NCBI RefSeq assembly: GCF_047739745.1
Contig: NZ_JBLLVA010000002.1
Span: 385,374-449,373 of the forward strand
Reading direction: 5' to 3'
DNA length: 64,000 bases
From: Pseudaminobacter sp047739745
GTDB lineage: Bacteria > Pseudomonadota > Alphaproteobacteria > Rhizobiales > Rhizobiaceae
Shown here: positions 29,699-40,344 of the stretch, one piece after another
Layout: every line of letters starts with the position of its first letter
Position numbering within the stretch: the stretch's first letter is position 1
The notes under the pieces: model-generated
The model's database searches: none
What the model was told of the DNA's origin: nothing
The model's input: only the letters and a program-made list of their open reading frames with translations
Made by a program: the position numbers and the translations under genes

Positions 29699-30967
29699 AT
29701 GTCTGGGATGTCCATGAACACAACTCGCCGTTCCTTTCTCACCACAGCGGGAGCATTCGCCGCCAGTGCACTTGCCGGCCCGGCGCTCGCGCAGGACGTG
29801 ATCAATGATATCCTGGGTTCATCGCGACGCGGCAACTGGAACGACACGTTCGATGCGCGCGCCAGCGAAGGCGGGAAGGTGGCTTCGACCCTGCCAATCT
29901 TTTCACCGCAGACGGTTTCCTATCTGGAGACTGCGATCGGCCAGTATCAGAATATCGTAGCCCAAGGCGGTTGGCCGGTGGTGCCGGCGACCAAGAAATT
30001 GCAGCTCGGTGTCGAGGATGCGGATGTCCAATCCCTGCGCCAGCGCCTGATGATTTCCGGCGATCTTTCGCAGCAGGCTGGAATTTCGCCAGCCTTCGAC
30101 ACCTATGTGGATGCGGCGGTCAAGCGCTTCCAGGCCCGCCACGGGCTGCCTTCTGATGGCGTACTCGGTAAATATTCCTATGCGGCGATGAATGTTTCGG
30201 CGCCGGTGCGGCTTGGCCAGCTCGAAACCAATCTTGTGCGTCTTCGCACCATGTCGGGCGACCTTGGCAACCGCTACGTGATGGTCAACATCCCGGCCGC
30301 GCAGATTGAAGCGGTGGAGAACGGTCGCGTCGTCCTGCGTCACACAGCCATTGTCGGCAAGATCGACCGCCAGACGCCAATCCTCAATTCGAAGATCAAC
30401 GAAGTCATCATCAATCCTTACTGGAATGCGCCGGAATCGATCGTCAAGAAGGACATCATTCCGTTGATGCGCAAGAATCCCCAGTATCTGACAGAAAACA
30501 ACATCCGACTGCTTGCACCGGATGGTTCCGAGGTGGATCCCGCGACGATCGACTGGTCAACCGAGGACGCGATGAAGTATCGCTTCCGTCAGGATCCGGG
30601 CAAGATCAATGCCATGGCTTCGGTGAAGATCAACTTCCCGAACCCGCACGCCGTCTATATGCACGACACGCCGCAGCAGAGCCTCTTCTCCAAGCTGATG
30701 CGTTTCGATTCATCCGGCTGTGTGCGCGTTCAGAACGTGCGCGATCTGGTGACCTGGCTCCTGAAGAATACCGATGGCTGGAACCGCCAGCGTTTCGAGC
30801 AGACGATCAAGACCGGCGAGAGCACGCCCGTGCAGCTTGCCGACCCGGTGCCGGTCTATTTCACTTACATCTCGGCATGGTCGACCGGCGATGGCGTGGT
30901 GCACTTCCGCGATGACGTTTACGCCCGTGACGGTGTGGACGAGCTGAAGATTTCTTCAGCGCTTTGA
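29699..30967 (+). CDS. L,D-transpeptidase with peptidoglycan-binding domain
   Basis: A peptidoglycan cross-linking or editing enzyme exported by a twin-arginine signal (TTRRSFLTTAGAFAASALAG). A peptidoglycan-binding domain covers about residues 95-165 (QSLRQRLMISGDL, VKRFQARHGLPSDGVLGK). The YkuD domain runs to about residue 360 with its catalytic motif split as VYMHDTP and SSGCVRV (Cys nucleophile). Three in-frame starts exist (29699, 29708, 29714); the shortest gives the cleanest Tat signal. LdtR just upstream is the likely regulator. Confidence 0.93.
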   Translation: MSGMSMNTTRRSFLTTAGAFAASALAGPALAQDVINDILGSSRRGNWNDTFDARASEGGKVASTLPIFSPQTVSYLETAIGQYQNIVAQGGWPVVPATKKLQLGVEDADVQSLRQRLMISGDLSQQAGISPAFDTYVDAAVKRFQARHGLPSDGVLGKYSYAAMNVSAPVRLGQLETNLVRLRTMSGDLGNRYVMVNIPAAQIEAVENGRVVLRHTAIVGKIDRQTPILNSKINEVIINPYWNAPESIVKKDIIPLMRKNPQYLTENNIRLLAPDGSEVDPATIDWSTEDAMKYRFRQDPGKINAMASVKINFPNPHAVYMHDTPQQSLFSKLMRFDSSGCVRVQNVRDLVTWLLKNTDGWNRQRFEQTIKTGESTPVQLADPVPVYFTYISAWSTGDGVVHFRDDVYARDGVDELKISSAL

Positions 30968-30990
30968 CGTCTGTTGCCGTGAAACAAAAT

Positions 30991-31016
30991 GGCCGTCCTT
31001 CTGGGGCGGCCTTTTT
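30991..31016 (+). terminator. Intrinsic terminator of the L,D-transpeptidase gene
   Basis: GGCCGTCC and GGGCGGCC pair around a short loop (one G-U pair), followed by TTTTTG; 24 bases after the stop. Confidence 0.8.
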
Positions 31017-31186
31017 GTTTATTGCGTCAATCTGCCCTAAAGCGCAATGGCATATCGCGGTCCGATACATGGCGACATCGCCGCAACTATGCTAAGGGCG
31101 CGCCGAACTGGCATGGTCCCGCAGAGCGCGCAGAGGCCCATGGCCGAACGGGCCGTTAACAATACCACAGCAAGGATTGATCCCAC

Positions 31187-32488
<1,302 letters not shown>

Positions 32489-32507
32489 GCGTTCTCGCCG
32501 TAATGGA

Positions 32508-32531
32508 CCATCGGGCGGACTCGCCCGATGG
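32508..32531 (+). terminator. Hairpin terminator after glyA
   Basis: CCATCGGGCG/CGCCCGATGG, a perfect 10-bp stem with 4-base loop, 19 bases after glyA and followed by CTGTTCTT. A second RIME-like hairpin (GCGAAA/TTTCGC, about 32568-32591) lies between it and nrdR. Confidence 0.65.
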
Positions 32532-32640
32532 CTGTTCTTCGCCCAACCGGCACCGGCGCCGGCGAAATCCGGTTTCCACTTTCGCGCGTCATGGTCTAAG
32601 CCTTACGCGAACAGGATTCGCGGAAAGTCGAAGGCAAGCA

Positions 32641-33108
32641 ATGCGTTGTCCCTACTGCCAGTCGGTAGACACCCAGGTGAAGGATTCCCGTCCCGCTGAA
32701 GATGGGGCGGCGATCCGCAGGCGTCGCGTCTGTCCGGATTGCGGCGGCCGCTTCACCACCTTCGAGCGAGTGCAGTTGCGCGATCTCGTCGTGGTCAAGA
32801 AGTCCGGCCGCAAGGTTCCGTTCAGCCGCGACAAGCTGCTGCGATCAATGGAAATCGCCGTTCGCAAGCGCAATGTCGACCCCGAACGCATCGACCGCGC
32901 GGTTACGGGCATCGTGCGCCAGCTCGAAAGCTCCGGTGAAGTGGAAGTTACGACCGGTGAAATCGGCCGATTGGTCATGGAAGCGCTGAAATCGCTCGAC
33001 GATGTCGCCTATGTGCGCTTCGCATCGGTCTACAGGAACTTCCGTGAAGCCAAGGATTTCCATGAAGTCCTGGGCGAACTCAAGGGCGACGAAGAGGACG
33101 CCGGCTGA
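32641..33108 (+). CDS. nrdR: Transcriptional repressor NrdR
   Basis: Represses ribonucleotide reductase genes in response to ATP/dATP. The zinc ribbon is CPYCQSVDTQVKDSR with CPDCGGRFTTFE (residues 3-40), then an ATP-cone (KKSGRKVPFSRDKLLRSM on). Length 155. ATG at 32641 gives the invariant MRCPYC start. It is 3 bases upstream of ribD, an order widely conserved in bacteria. Confidence 0.97.
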   Translation: MRCPYCQSVDTQVKDSRPAEDGAAIRRRRVCPDCGGRFTTFERVQLRDLVVVKKSGRKVPFSRDKLLRSMEIAVRKRNVDPERIDRAVTGIVRQLESSGEVEVTTGEIGRLVMEALKSLDDVAYVRFASVYRNFREAKDFHEVLGELKGDEEDAG

Positions 33109-33111
33109 GCC

Positions 33112-34233
33112 ATGGTGCACGCGGCGACAACGGCCGACGAGACAGACCGCCGTTTCATGGCGGCCGCACTGCGACTTTCTCGAAAACACGCCGGGCTGAC
33201 AGCAACCAATCCGGCGGTCGGCACGCTCATCGTGCGCGACGACGGCAATGGTCCCGTAATTGTCGGACGCGGCGTCACGGCTGTCGGCGGCAGGCCACAT
33301 GCCGAAGCCGAAGCATTGGCGGAGGCGGGCGAACTGGCGCGCGGCGCCACCGCCTACGTCACGCTTGAACCCTGTGCGCACCATGGCCGCACGCCGCCTT
33401 GCGCCAACGCACTGGTGACGGCCGGCATCGCGCGGGTCGTCGGTGCCGCAAGCGATCCCGATCCGCGCGTTTCGGGAAAGGGCTACGCAATCTTGAGGAG
33501 GGCGGGCGTCGCGGTGACCGAGCGCGTTCTGGCAGAGGAAGCCGCCGATCAGCTCGCGGGCTACCTGATACGATCTATCAAGAAGCGACCACAAGTCACG
33601 CTGAAGCTTGCACTTTCCTTGGATGGAATGATCGGACGGCCGGGTGAGGGGCAAATCGCCATCACCGGCGCGATATCGCGTCGACAGGTTCATTTGATGC
33701 GCTCGCAAGCCGATGCAATCGTAGTGGGGATTCGCACGGCCCTTGCCGACGACCCGGAACTGACCGTTCGCCTGGCCGGGCTTGAAGGCCGCTCGCCGAC
33801 GCGCCTGGTGCTGGATCGCAGCGCACGGCTTGATCCGGCTTCGAAACTGGCGCGCACCGCCGAGGCCGTGCCGGTGTTGCTTGCCATAGACGGTGAAGCC
33901 GATGCCGGACGAAGAGCGGAACTTGAGGCGCAGGGTGTGAAATTTCTGGCGACGGACACCTATGAAGGTCGCATCGCGCTGCCGGAAATGCTGGAGGATC
34001 TGGCCGCGCAAGGCATGATGAATGTCATGGTCGAAGGTGGCGCGGCGACTGCCCGCGCATTCCTGGAAGATGACATGGTCGACCGGCTGGTGATTTTCCA
34101 GGGGCCGGTTCATCTTGGCGCAGACGGTATTGCATCCCCTGTCGACCGAAACCATATGCCGACCGGGTTTCGGCTGGTGCGCGAGGCTCGCTTTGGCGAC
34201 GACCTCTATGCCGAATGGACAAGGAATTTCTGA
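33112..34233 (+). CDS. ribD: Bifunctional riboflavin deaminase/reductase RibD
   Basis: Carries out the second and third steps of riboflavin synthesis. The N-terminal deaminase has the zinc motif HAEAEALAEAG with EPCAHHGRTPPC (residues about 63-90). The C-terminal reductase begins near residue 155 (RPQVTLKLALSLDGMIG) and contains NVMVEGGAATARAFL. Length 373. The stop overlaps the ribE start (TGATG). Confidence 0.96.
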   Translation: MVHAATTADETDRRFMAAALRLSRKHAGLTATNPAVGTLIVRDDGNGPVIVGRGVTAVGGRPHAEAEALAEAGELARGATAYVTLEPCAHHGRTPPCANALVTAGIARVVGAASDPDPRVSGKGYAILRRAGVAVTERVLAEEAADQLAGYLIRSIKKRPQVTLKLALSLDGMIGRPGEGQIAITGAISRRQVHLMRSQADAIVVGIRTALADDPELTVRLAGLEGRSPTRLVLDRSARLDPASKLARTAEAVPVLLAIDGEADAGRRAELEAQGVKFLATDTYEGRIALPEMLEDLAAQGMMNVMVEGGAATARAFLEDDMVDRLVIFQGPVHLGADGIASPVDRNHMPTGFRLVREARFGDDLYAEWTRNF

Positions 34234-34850
34234 TGTTTACCGGAATTGTCACCGACGTCGGATCAATTGCCAGCGTATCTCCTCTTCGCGAGGGCGTAAG
34301 GCTGCGAATCGACTCGGCGTACGATCCGCAGACCATCGATATTGGTGCGTCGATTGCCTGCGGCGGAGTCTGCCTGACAGTCGTCGCCTTGCCCGAGGAT
34401 CGCTCGAACCAACGCTGGTTCGAGGTCGAAGCCTGGGAAGAAGCGCTGCGGTTGACGACTGCATCGGCATGGAAAGCCGGTACACGCCTCAATCTCGAAC
34501 GCGCTCTGAAAATTGGTGATGAACTTGGCGGCCATATCGTGTCGGGCCATGTCGACGGAATGGCCGAGATCGTGTCGCGCACGGAGGAGGGGGATGCCGT
34601 GCGCTTTCGCCTGGAAGCGCCGCGGGAACTCGCAAAGTTCATCGCGCCGAAGGGGTCAGTGGCGCTGGATGGCACTTCATTGACCGTGAACAAGGTGGAA
34701 GGCACGCAGTTCGATGTGCTTCTGATCCACCATTCGTTGGCCGTGACGACATGGGGTGAGCGGCAGGCCGGCGACCGGGTCAATATCGAGATCGACACGA
34801 TGGCGCGTTATGCAGCGCGGCTTGCTCAGGCGGAGAAAGAAGGGCTTTAG
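34233..34850 (+). CDS. ribE: Riboflavin synthase alpha subunit
   Basis: Dismutates lumazine to riboflavin. Two homologous barrel domains are visible, each opening with MFTGIVTDVG and GGHIVSGHVDG (residues 1 and about 97), with the substrate-site ACGGVCLTV and LDGTSLTVN in each. Length 205. ATG at 34233 gives the family MFTG start. In the ribD-ribE-ribH-nusB run. Confidence 0.96.
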   Translation: MFTGIVTDVGSIASVSPLREGVRLRIDSAYDPQTIDIGASIACGGVCLTVVALPEDRSNQRWFEVEAWEEALRLTTASAWKAGTRLNLERALKIGDELGGHIVSGHVDGMAEIVSRTEEGDAVRFRLEAPRELAKFIAPKGSVALDGTSLTVNKVEGTQFDVLLIHHSLAVTTWGERQAGDRVNIEIDTMARYAARLAQAEKEGL

Positions 34851-34969
34851 ACACCGACCACAAAAAATTGCATGGCTGTTCTGCGGCTCCAATAAGCTCT
34901 CGGACGTTTGCGCGGCTTGCTTACTCCTGCCGTTCGGCCTAGATGACCGGCTCCGCCGGAGACATCAAA

Positions 34970-35425
34970 ATGGTCAATTCGAAAAGCCCCCATCTTCTTA
35001 TCGTCGAAGCCCGTTTTTACGACGAGCTGGCCGATGCCTTGCTGGAAGGCGCAAAGGCGGCGCTCGAGCAAGCCGGCGCATCCTATGACGTGGTCACCGT
35101 GCCCGGTGCACTGGAGGTTCCCGTCGCCATTTCCCTCGCGCTCGATGGAGCGGCCGACGGCGGCAGGCACTATGACGGCTTCGTGGCTCTTGGAACGGTC
35201 ATTCGCGGCGAGACCTATCATTTCGACATCGTCGCCAATGAATCCTGCCGCGCTCTGATGGATCTGGCCGTGGACGAATCGCTTGCTATCGGCAACGGCA
35301 TACTGACCGTCGAAAACGATGAGCAGGCCTGGGCGCGCGCAAGGCGCGGGGAGGGCGACAAGGGTGGCTTTGCAGCTCGTGCGGCCCTGACCATGATTGA
35401 CCTGCGCGAGAAGCTTGGAGCCTGA
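34970..35425 (+). CDS. ribH: 6,7-dimethyl-8-ribityllumazine synthase
   Basis: Forms lumazine from the pyrimidine and butanone-phosphate precursors. LLIVEARFYDELADALLEGA, TVPGALEVPVAISLAL and GTVIRGETYHFDIVANESCRAL are all present. Length 151. ATG at 34970 is supported by CGGAG upstream. The stop overlaps nusB (TGATG). I found no FMN riboswitch in the 119-base gap before it. Confidence 0.96.
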   Translation: MVNSKSPHLLIVEARFYDELADALLEGAKAALEQAGASYDVVTVPGALEVPVAISLALDGAADGGRHYDGFVALGTVIRGETYHFDIVANESCRALMDLAVDESLAIGNGILTVENDEQAWARARRGEGDKGGFAARAALTMIDLREKLGA

Positions 35426-35934
35426 TGCTGGTGAGCGACCCTACCGGAACCGGCCAATCCGGCCCTCGCCAAGCCAACAAGCGCGGTGCTGCGCGTCTTG
35501 CCGCCGTGCAGGCGCTTTATCAGATGGATGTCGCTGGCGCCGGCCTGCTTGAGATAACCGCCGAATATGAGGCATTCCGACTTGGCAAGGAGATCGATGG
35601 CGCTCTTTACCGCGAAGCCGATGCGCAGTGGTTTCGGGCCATACTTGCCGGCGTTGTCGAGAATCAGAAGACCATCGATCCGGTCATCCGCAAGGCGCTG
35701 ACCGAGGACTGGCCGCTTTCAAGGCTTGATTCGACGCTGCGAGCGATCCTGCGTGCAGGAGTATACGAACTGATGCAGCGCGGCGATGTACCCGTCGCTG
35801 TGATCGTGTCTGAATATGTCGATATCGCCAAGGCGTTCTATGTCGAGGATGAGCCCAAGCTGGTGAACGCCGTCCTCGACCGTGTCGCGCGCCGCGTGCG
35901 CGGCGAAGGAAGAGGCAAGGACGCCGCCTCATGA
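35425..35934 (+). CDS. nusB: Transcription antitermination factor NusB
   Basis: Component of the rRNA antitermination complex with NusE. The all-helical fold is recognised by KRGAARLAAVQALYQMDVAG, RLDSTLRAILRAGVYELM and VIVSEYVDIAKAFYVEDEPKLVNAVLDR. Length 169. Coupled to ribH, the classic bacterial arrangement, and its stop overlaps the following MFS gene (ATGA). Confidence 0.95.
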   Translation: MLVSDPTGTGQSGPRQANKRGAARLAAVQALYQMDVAGAGLLEITAEYEAFRLGKEIDGALYREADAQWFRAILAGVVENQKTIDPVIRKALTEDWPLSRLDSTLRAILRAGVYELMQRGDVPVAVIVSEYVDIAKAFYVEDEPKLVNAVLDRVARRVRGEGRGKDAAS

Positions 35935-37139
35935 CCGATATCGCCGCGCGCGAGGCCCAGCGAACGATCTTCATCCTTGCTGCGGCACAGGCGATCGTCG
36001 GCTCAGCGGTTCCCATCTGTTTCGCGCTCGGTGCGCTCGCGGGGCACTACCTGCTCGATGCCGACAAGTCGTTGGCGACCGTCCCGATCACCGGCTTCAG
36101 TCTTGGTGTCGCGTTAGGGGCACTGCCGGCCGCCGCCCTCATACGCCTTCTCGGCCAGCGCAGCGGCTTTCAGAGCGGCACGCTCGTGACCGCGCTCGGT
36201 GGGTTCGTCTCGACGCTTGGTCTGTTTCGCAGCGATTTCTGGCTGTTCACGGCCGGCATGACGATCGTCGGCCTCGGCGCGGCATTCGTCCAGCAGTTTC
36301 GTTTCGCCGCAGCCGACAATGCCCCGCCCCAGCTCAAGGCGCGCGCCATTTCGCTGGTGCTTGCCGGCGGAGTGGTCAACGCCGTATTGGGGCCGCAGAT
36401 CGTCATTTTCACGCGCGAACTGTTTGCGCCGATCATGTTCGCGGGTTCCTTCGCCGCGATCATCGCTCTGGCGGCGGCGGGGGCGGTCATCCTATCCTTT
36501 CTGCGAACAAATCCCGGCTCAGCGCAACATGCCGTAGCCGATGGCCAGGGCCGCTCCACGCTGCAGGTCATCTCGCAGCCGCGTTACATGGCCGCGCTGC
36601 TTTGCGCGGTCGGTTCCTACTCGCTTATGAGCTTTGTCATGACGGGCGCACCGCTTGCGATGGTCGGCTGCGGGTTCTCGGCCGACGAGGCGACGCTCGG
36701 CATCTCCTGGCATGTGATGGCGATGTTTGCGCCTAGCTTTTTCACCGGCCGACTCATTCAGCGTTTCGGCGCGCACAGGATTGTCGTTGCCGGTTTCGCA
36801 CTGCTGATAGGTTGTGCGCTGGTGGCATTGTCGGGCATCCAGCTCTGGCAGTTCTGGGTGGCGCTTATCCTCCTCGGTCTCGGGTGGAATTTCGGCTTCA
36901 TCGGTGCGACCGCGCTCGTTGCCGAAACCTATCTCCCTTCCGAAAAGGGTCGCGCCCAAGGTTTTCACGATTTCGTTCTGTTCGGCAGCGTCGCTTTCGC
37001 ATCGCTGATGTCCGGCAGGGTCTACAATGCCTATGGCTGGGAAATGCTCAATTGGGTGGTGTTTCCTGTCACGGCCATCTGCCTGGCGGCGCTTGTGGCG
37101 CTCTCCTTCTCCAGCAAGGTCCAGCGCCAGAGTCGTTAA
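35931..37139 (+). CDS. MFS transporter
   Basis: A 402-residue protein with 12 hydrophobic helices. An MFS-type Gly-rich region is LLGQRSGFQSGTLVTALGGF. The C-half has FTGRLIQRFGAHRIVVAG. It overlaps nusB by four bases, so it is last in that transcript. Substrate unknown. Confidence 0.87.
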   Translation: MTDIAAREAQRTIFILAAAQAIVGSAVPICFALGALAGHYLLDADKSLATVPITGFSLGVALGALPAAALIRLLGQRSGFQSGTLVTALGGFVSTLGLFRSDFWLFTAGMTIVGLGAAFVQQFRFAAADNAPPQLKARAISLVLAGGVVNAVLGPQIVIFTRELFAPIMFAGSFAAIIALAAAGAVILSFLRTNPGSAQHAVADGQGRSTLQVISQPRYMAALLCAVGSYSLMSFVMTGAPLAMVGCGFSADEATLGISWHVMAMFAPSFFTGRLIQRFGAHRIVVAGFALLIGCALVALSGIQLWQFWVALILLGLGWNFGFIGATALVAETYLPSEKGRAQGFHDFVLFGSVAFASLMSGRVYNAYGWEMLNWVVFPVTAICLAALVALSFSSKVQRQSR

Positions 37140-37304
37140 CTCGTCGCCACGCCTGGAACCCGGCGCCGAATAGACGGCGGGGCACAAGCTTGATCCTTTA
37201 GATATTAGTATGCGTCTACTTGTCCAAACCTGCATTTCGGCTGAAAGCAGAGCAAAATCCAAACAACATCTTGACCTTCCTTGACCCGTTTCGCACAAAG
37301 GGCT

Positions 37305-37391
37305 GTAGCCGGTGCGGCATATCGCCACCGGTTTTCATCGCGCGGCCCGGGGAGGGGTTCTGCCGGGCCCATAATCAGGGAAGATCGGCAT
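37305..37391 (+). promoter_or_regulatory. Structured leader of hppA
   Basis: Two hairpins precede hppA: CCGGTG/CACCGG (about 37309-37331) and GGCCCGG/CCGGGCC (37344-37369, 12-base loop). A ribosome site AGGGAAGA follows before ATG at 37392. The 252-base gap from the MFS gene otherwise shows no gene. No known riboswitch pattern is evident. Confidence 0.35.
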
Positions 37392-39530
37392 ATGACCATG
37401 CTTTACGTCGTCATTGCCTGCGGCCTGCTTTCTGTCCTTTACGCCATCTGGGCGACACAGTCGGTTCTTGCTTCCGACCAGGGCAACGCACGCATGCAGG
37501 AAATCTCAGCCGCCATCCGTGAGGGTGCCCAGGCTTATCTTGCGCGTCAGTACACCACCATCGCCATTGTCGGCGTCGTGGTGCTTCTTCTTGCATGGTG
37601 GCTGTTGTCCATAACAGCCGCGATCGGCTTCCTGATTGGTGCAGTGCTTTCCGGCGCGGCCGGGTTCATCGGCATGCATGTCTCGGTGCGTGCCAACGTT
37701 CGAACTGCCCAAGCGGCCTCCAACAGCCTTGCTGCCGGCCTCGACATTGCCTTCAAGTCTGGGGCGATCACCGGCATGCTGGTTGCCGGCCTGGCGCTGC
37801 TTGGCGTCTCCGTCTATTACTGGGTCCTCATCGGCCCAATGGGGCTCGCTCCCGATGACCGCACGGTCATCGACTCGCTGGTTTCACTCGGCTTTGGCGC
37901 CTCGCTGATCTCGATTTTCGCCCGTCTCGGCGGCGGCATCTTCACCAAGGGTGCGGATGTCGGCGGCGACCTTGTCGGCAAGGTCGAGGCCGGCATTCCG
38001 GAGGACGATCCGCGCAACCCGGCAACCATTGCGGACAATGTCGGCGACAATGTCGGCGATTGCGCCGGTATGGCCGCCGACCTGTTCGAGACCTATGCGG
38101 TGACGGTCGTTGCCACTATGGTGCTTGCCGCCATCTTCTTCGGCGGCACTGCCATGCTCGGCACCGTCATGCTCTATCCGCTCGCCGTTTGCGGCGCCTG
38201 CATCATCACCTCGATCATCGGCACATTCTTCGTCAAGCTCGGTTCGAACGGCTCCATCATGGGCGCGCTCTACAAGGGTCTGATCGTCACCGGCATTCTG
38301 TCCGTGATCGGATTGGGCGCGGCGACCTCGCTGACCGTCGGCTGGGGCGAGATCGGCACCGGCGGTGGCATTGCCATCAGCGGCCAGAACCTGTTCATCT
38401 GCGGCCTGATCGGTCTTCTGGTCACCGGACTGATCGTCGTCATCACCGAATACTACACCGGCACCAACAAGCGCCCGGTCAACTCGATTGCACAGGCTTC
38501 CGTGACCGGTCACGGCACAAACGTCATCCAGGGTCTGGCGGTTTCGCTGGAATCGACGGCTCTTCCGGCGATCGTAATCGTCGGCGGCATCATCGCGACC
38601 TACCAGCTCGGCGGGCTGTTTGGCACGGCGATCGCAGTGACCACGATGCTCGGGCTTGCCGGTATGATCGTGGCGCTCGACGCCTTCGGCCCGGTGACGG
38701 ACAACGCCGGCGGCATCGCCGAAATGGCTGGCTTGCCGAAGGAAGTGCGCCAGTCCACCGACGCACTGGACGCGGTCGGCAACACGACGAAAGCCGTCAC
38801 CAAAGGCTATGCGATCGGCTCGGCGGGCCTCGGCGCGCTGGTGCTGTTCGCAGCCTATTCCAATGACCTGCAATTCTTCGCCGCCAACGGCGACAGATAT
38901 CCCTACTTTCAGGATATGGGCACCGTCTCCTTCGACCTGTCCAACCCCTACGTGGTTGCAGGGCTGATCTTCGGCGGCCTCATTCCTTACCTGTTCGGCG
39001 GCATTGCGATGACGGCGGTCGGACGTGCCGCAGGCTCGATCGTCGAGGAGGTGCGTCGGCAGTTCCGCGAAAAGCCCGGCATCATGAAGGGTACGGAAAA
39101 GCCGAACTACGCTCGCGCGGTCGATCTCCTAACCAAGGCGGCGATCAAGGAAATGATTGTGCCTTCGCTGTTGCCGGTGCTGGCGCCGCTTGTCGTCTAT
39201 TTCGGCGTGCTCTTGATCTCCGGCTCCAAGGCGTCGGCCTTTGCAGCGCTTGGCGCTTCGCTGCTTGGCGTCATCGTCAACGGCTTGTTCGTCGCGATTT
39301 CGATGACCTCGGGCGGCGGTGCGTGGGACAACGCCAAGAAGTCGTTTGAGGACGGGTTCTGCGACAAGGATGGCGTCAAGCACCTCAAGGGTTCAGAAGC
39401 ACACAAGGCTTCCGTCACGGGCGATACGGTCGGCGATCCCTACAAGGATACGGCCGGCCCCGCTGTCAATCCGGCGATCAAGATCACCAATATCGTCGCC
39501 CTGCTGCTTCTGGCCATACTCGCGCACTAA
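37392..39530 (+). CDS. hppA: K+-independent H+-translocating membrane pyrophosphatase
   Basis: Pumps protons using pyrophosphate hydrolysis. A 712-residue protein with about 15 helices. The substrate site is GGGIFTKGADVGGDLVGKVE with EDDPRNPATIADNVGDNVGD (about residues 180-220), and a second Asp cluster is near the C-terminus (GDTVGDPYKDTAGPAVNP). Lysine in GNTTKAVTKGYAIG marks the K+-independent class, where K+-dependent pumps have Ala. ATG at 37392 was chosen over a longer open frame lacking homology. Confidence 0.96.
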   Translation: MTMLYVVIACGLLSVLYAIWATQSVLASDQGNARMQEISAAIREGAQAYLARQYTTIAIVGVVVLLLAWWLLSITAAIGFLIGAVLSGAAGFIGMHVSVRANVRTAQAASNSLAAGLDIAFKSGAITGMLVAGLALLGVSVYYWVLIGPMGLAPDDRTVIDSLVSLGFGASLISIFARLGGGIFTKGADVGGDLVGKVEAGIPEDDPRNPATIADNVGDNVGDCAGMAADLFETYAVTVVATMVLAAIFFGGTAMLGTVMLYPLAVCGACIITSIIGTFFVKLGSNGSIMGALYKGLIVTGILSVIGLGAATSLTVGWGEIGTGGGIAISGQNLFICGLIGLLVTGLIVVITEYYTGTNKRPVNSIAQASVTGHGTNVIQGLAVSLESTALPAIVIVGGIIATYQLGGLFGTAIAVTTMLGLAGMIVALDAFGPVTDNAGGIAEMAGLPKEVRQSTDALDAVGNTTKAVTKGYAIGSAGLGALVLFAAYSNDLQFFAANGDRYPYFQDMGTVSFDLSNPYVVAGLIFGGLIPYLFGGIAMTAVGRAAGSIVEEVRRQFREKPGIMKGTEKPNYARAVDLLTKAAIKEMIVPSLLPVLAPLVVYFGVLLISGSKASAFAALGASLLGVIVNGLFVAISMTSGGGAWDNAKKSFEDGFCDKDGVKHLKGSEAHKASVTGDTVGDPYKDTAGPAVNPAIKITNIVALLLLAILAH

Positions 39531-39554
39531 GCCTTGAGTATCGTCTCCGAGCCA

Positions 39555-39584
39555 AGAAACCCGCGGATCGCTCCGCGGGTTTCT
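39555..39584 (+). terminator. Intrinsic terminator of hppA
   Basis: AGAAACCCGCGGA, a 4-base loop, TCCGCGGGTTTCT; a perfect 13-bp stem 24 bases after hppA. Its A/T-containing ends could serve both strands. Between it and the vanZ-like gene there is about 180 bases with no supported gene. Confidence 0.8.
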
Positions 39585-39766
39585 GTTCGATTGGGCGAGG
39601 GCACCTCCCGGATGTTCAGCGTCGGTTCCTGAGTCTGAGCGATTTCTTGCCGAGTTCGGTCAGTTCGGCGGTTTTGACGTGCGTCTTTCCTCGCTGCTGT
39701 CTGGCCGGTCGCGCATATTGCAGCTCGCGCAACAACTTCCTGAGCGCTCGTTGACAGCGATCAGGC

Positions 39767-40120
39767 TCAGGATGCTGACCGATCGATGCGCAACATCCGA
39801 CCCATTGCAACAGCGACAATGACTCCGAGCATTGCGCCAGTAATCTTTACGAGCAGATCGGATACATGCCCGTGGCGGCCCGGTACGACGAGTTGCAAAA
39901 TTTCCAGTCCCAACGCGGACGCCAGCAAGATCAGCAACGCCAGCATAAATCGCTTCCGGTAGGCGAACGAAAACAGGAAGCCAACCAGTGCGAAAGCGGC
40001 GAACCGCTCCCAATCTGGGGCTGCTCCGCTTTCCGGCCGCATGGTTATTGGTCCGATGGTGGCAATCGCTATGGCCGTGAGGCTCAGCCACGCGAGAATT
40101 TTCGAGATGATGTTCGCCAT
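39767..40120 (-). CDS. VanZ-like membrane protein
   Basis: A 117-residue protein with three to four helices. The VanZ pattern shows in RPESGAAPDWERFAAFALVG (polar loop then helix) and LEILQLVVPGRHGHVSDLLVK followed by a Gly-rich last helix. ATG at 40120 was chosen over an upstream in-frame Met. It is the last intact core-type gene before the accessory region. Confidence 0.75.
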   Translation of the reverse strand: MANIISKILAWLSLTAIAIATIGPITMRPESGAAPDWERFAAFALVGFLFSFAYRKRFMLALLILLASALGLEILQLVVPGRHGHVSDLLVKITGAMLGVIVAVAMGRMLRIDRSAS

Positions 40121-40277
40121 GATCTCCAAGCGCCAGCAGTAGCGGTACAATCCAACACGGACGATCCGGATCACAACTGGCCAGTAGGGGATGCTCGATC
40201 AGCCATAAGGAGAAGCCGGATGCATTTCGACTCGTAAGCCTGCATGCATGCCCGACAGTATATCGCAGACTTAGCGG

Positions 40278-40324
40278 CCCGGAGAGACTCATAACTTCAG
40301 CCGAATTTCGGCCCATAAGTCTGC
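40278..40324. repeat. Candidate left terminal inverted repeat of the accessory element
   Basis: GACTCATAACTTC (40286-40298) and CGGCCCATAAGTCTGC (40309-40324) match, in inverted orientation, the sequence at 63678-63724 over about 48 bp with few mismatches. Two adjacent roughly 21-bp binding-site-like units are present at each end. It lies between the last core gene and the first fragmentary accessory gene, where an element end is expected. Confidence 0.55.
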
Positions 40325-40344
40325 AAATGAGGAAATTGGAGGCA

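Noticed and set aside
34851..34969. FMN riboswitch before ribH
   Set aside because: The gap lacks the conserved multi-stem FMN aptamer core, and ribH is inside a run of genes.
37884..38873. 329-residue open frame antisense to hppA
   Set aside because: Asp/His-rich shadow of the pyrophosphatase membrane segments; no independent signal.
39616..39819. 67-residue minus-strand frame between hppA and the vanZ-like gene
   Set aside because: Overlaps the vanZ-like 3' end in another frame and has no recognisable motif.
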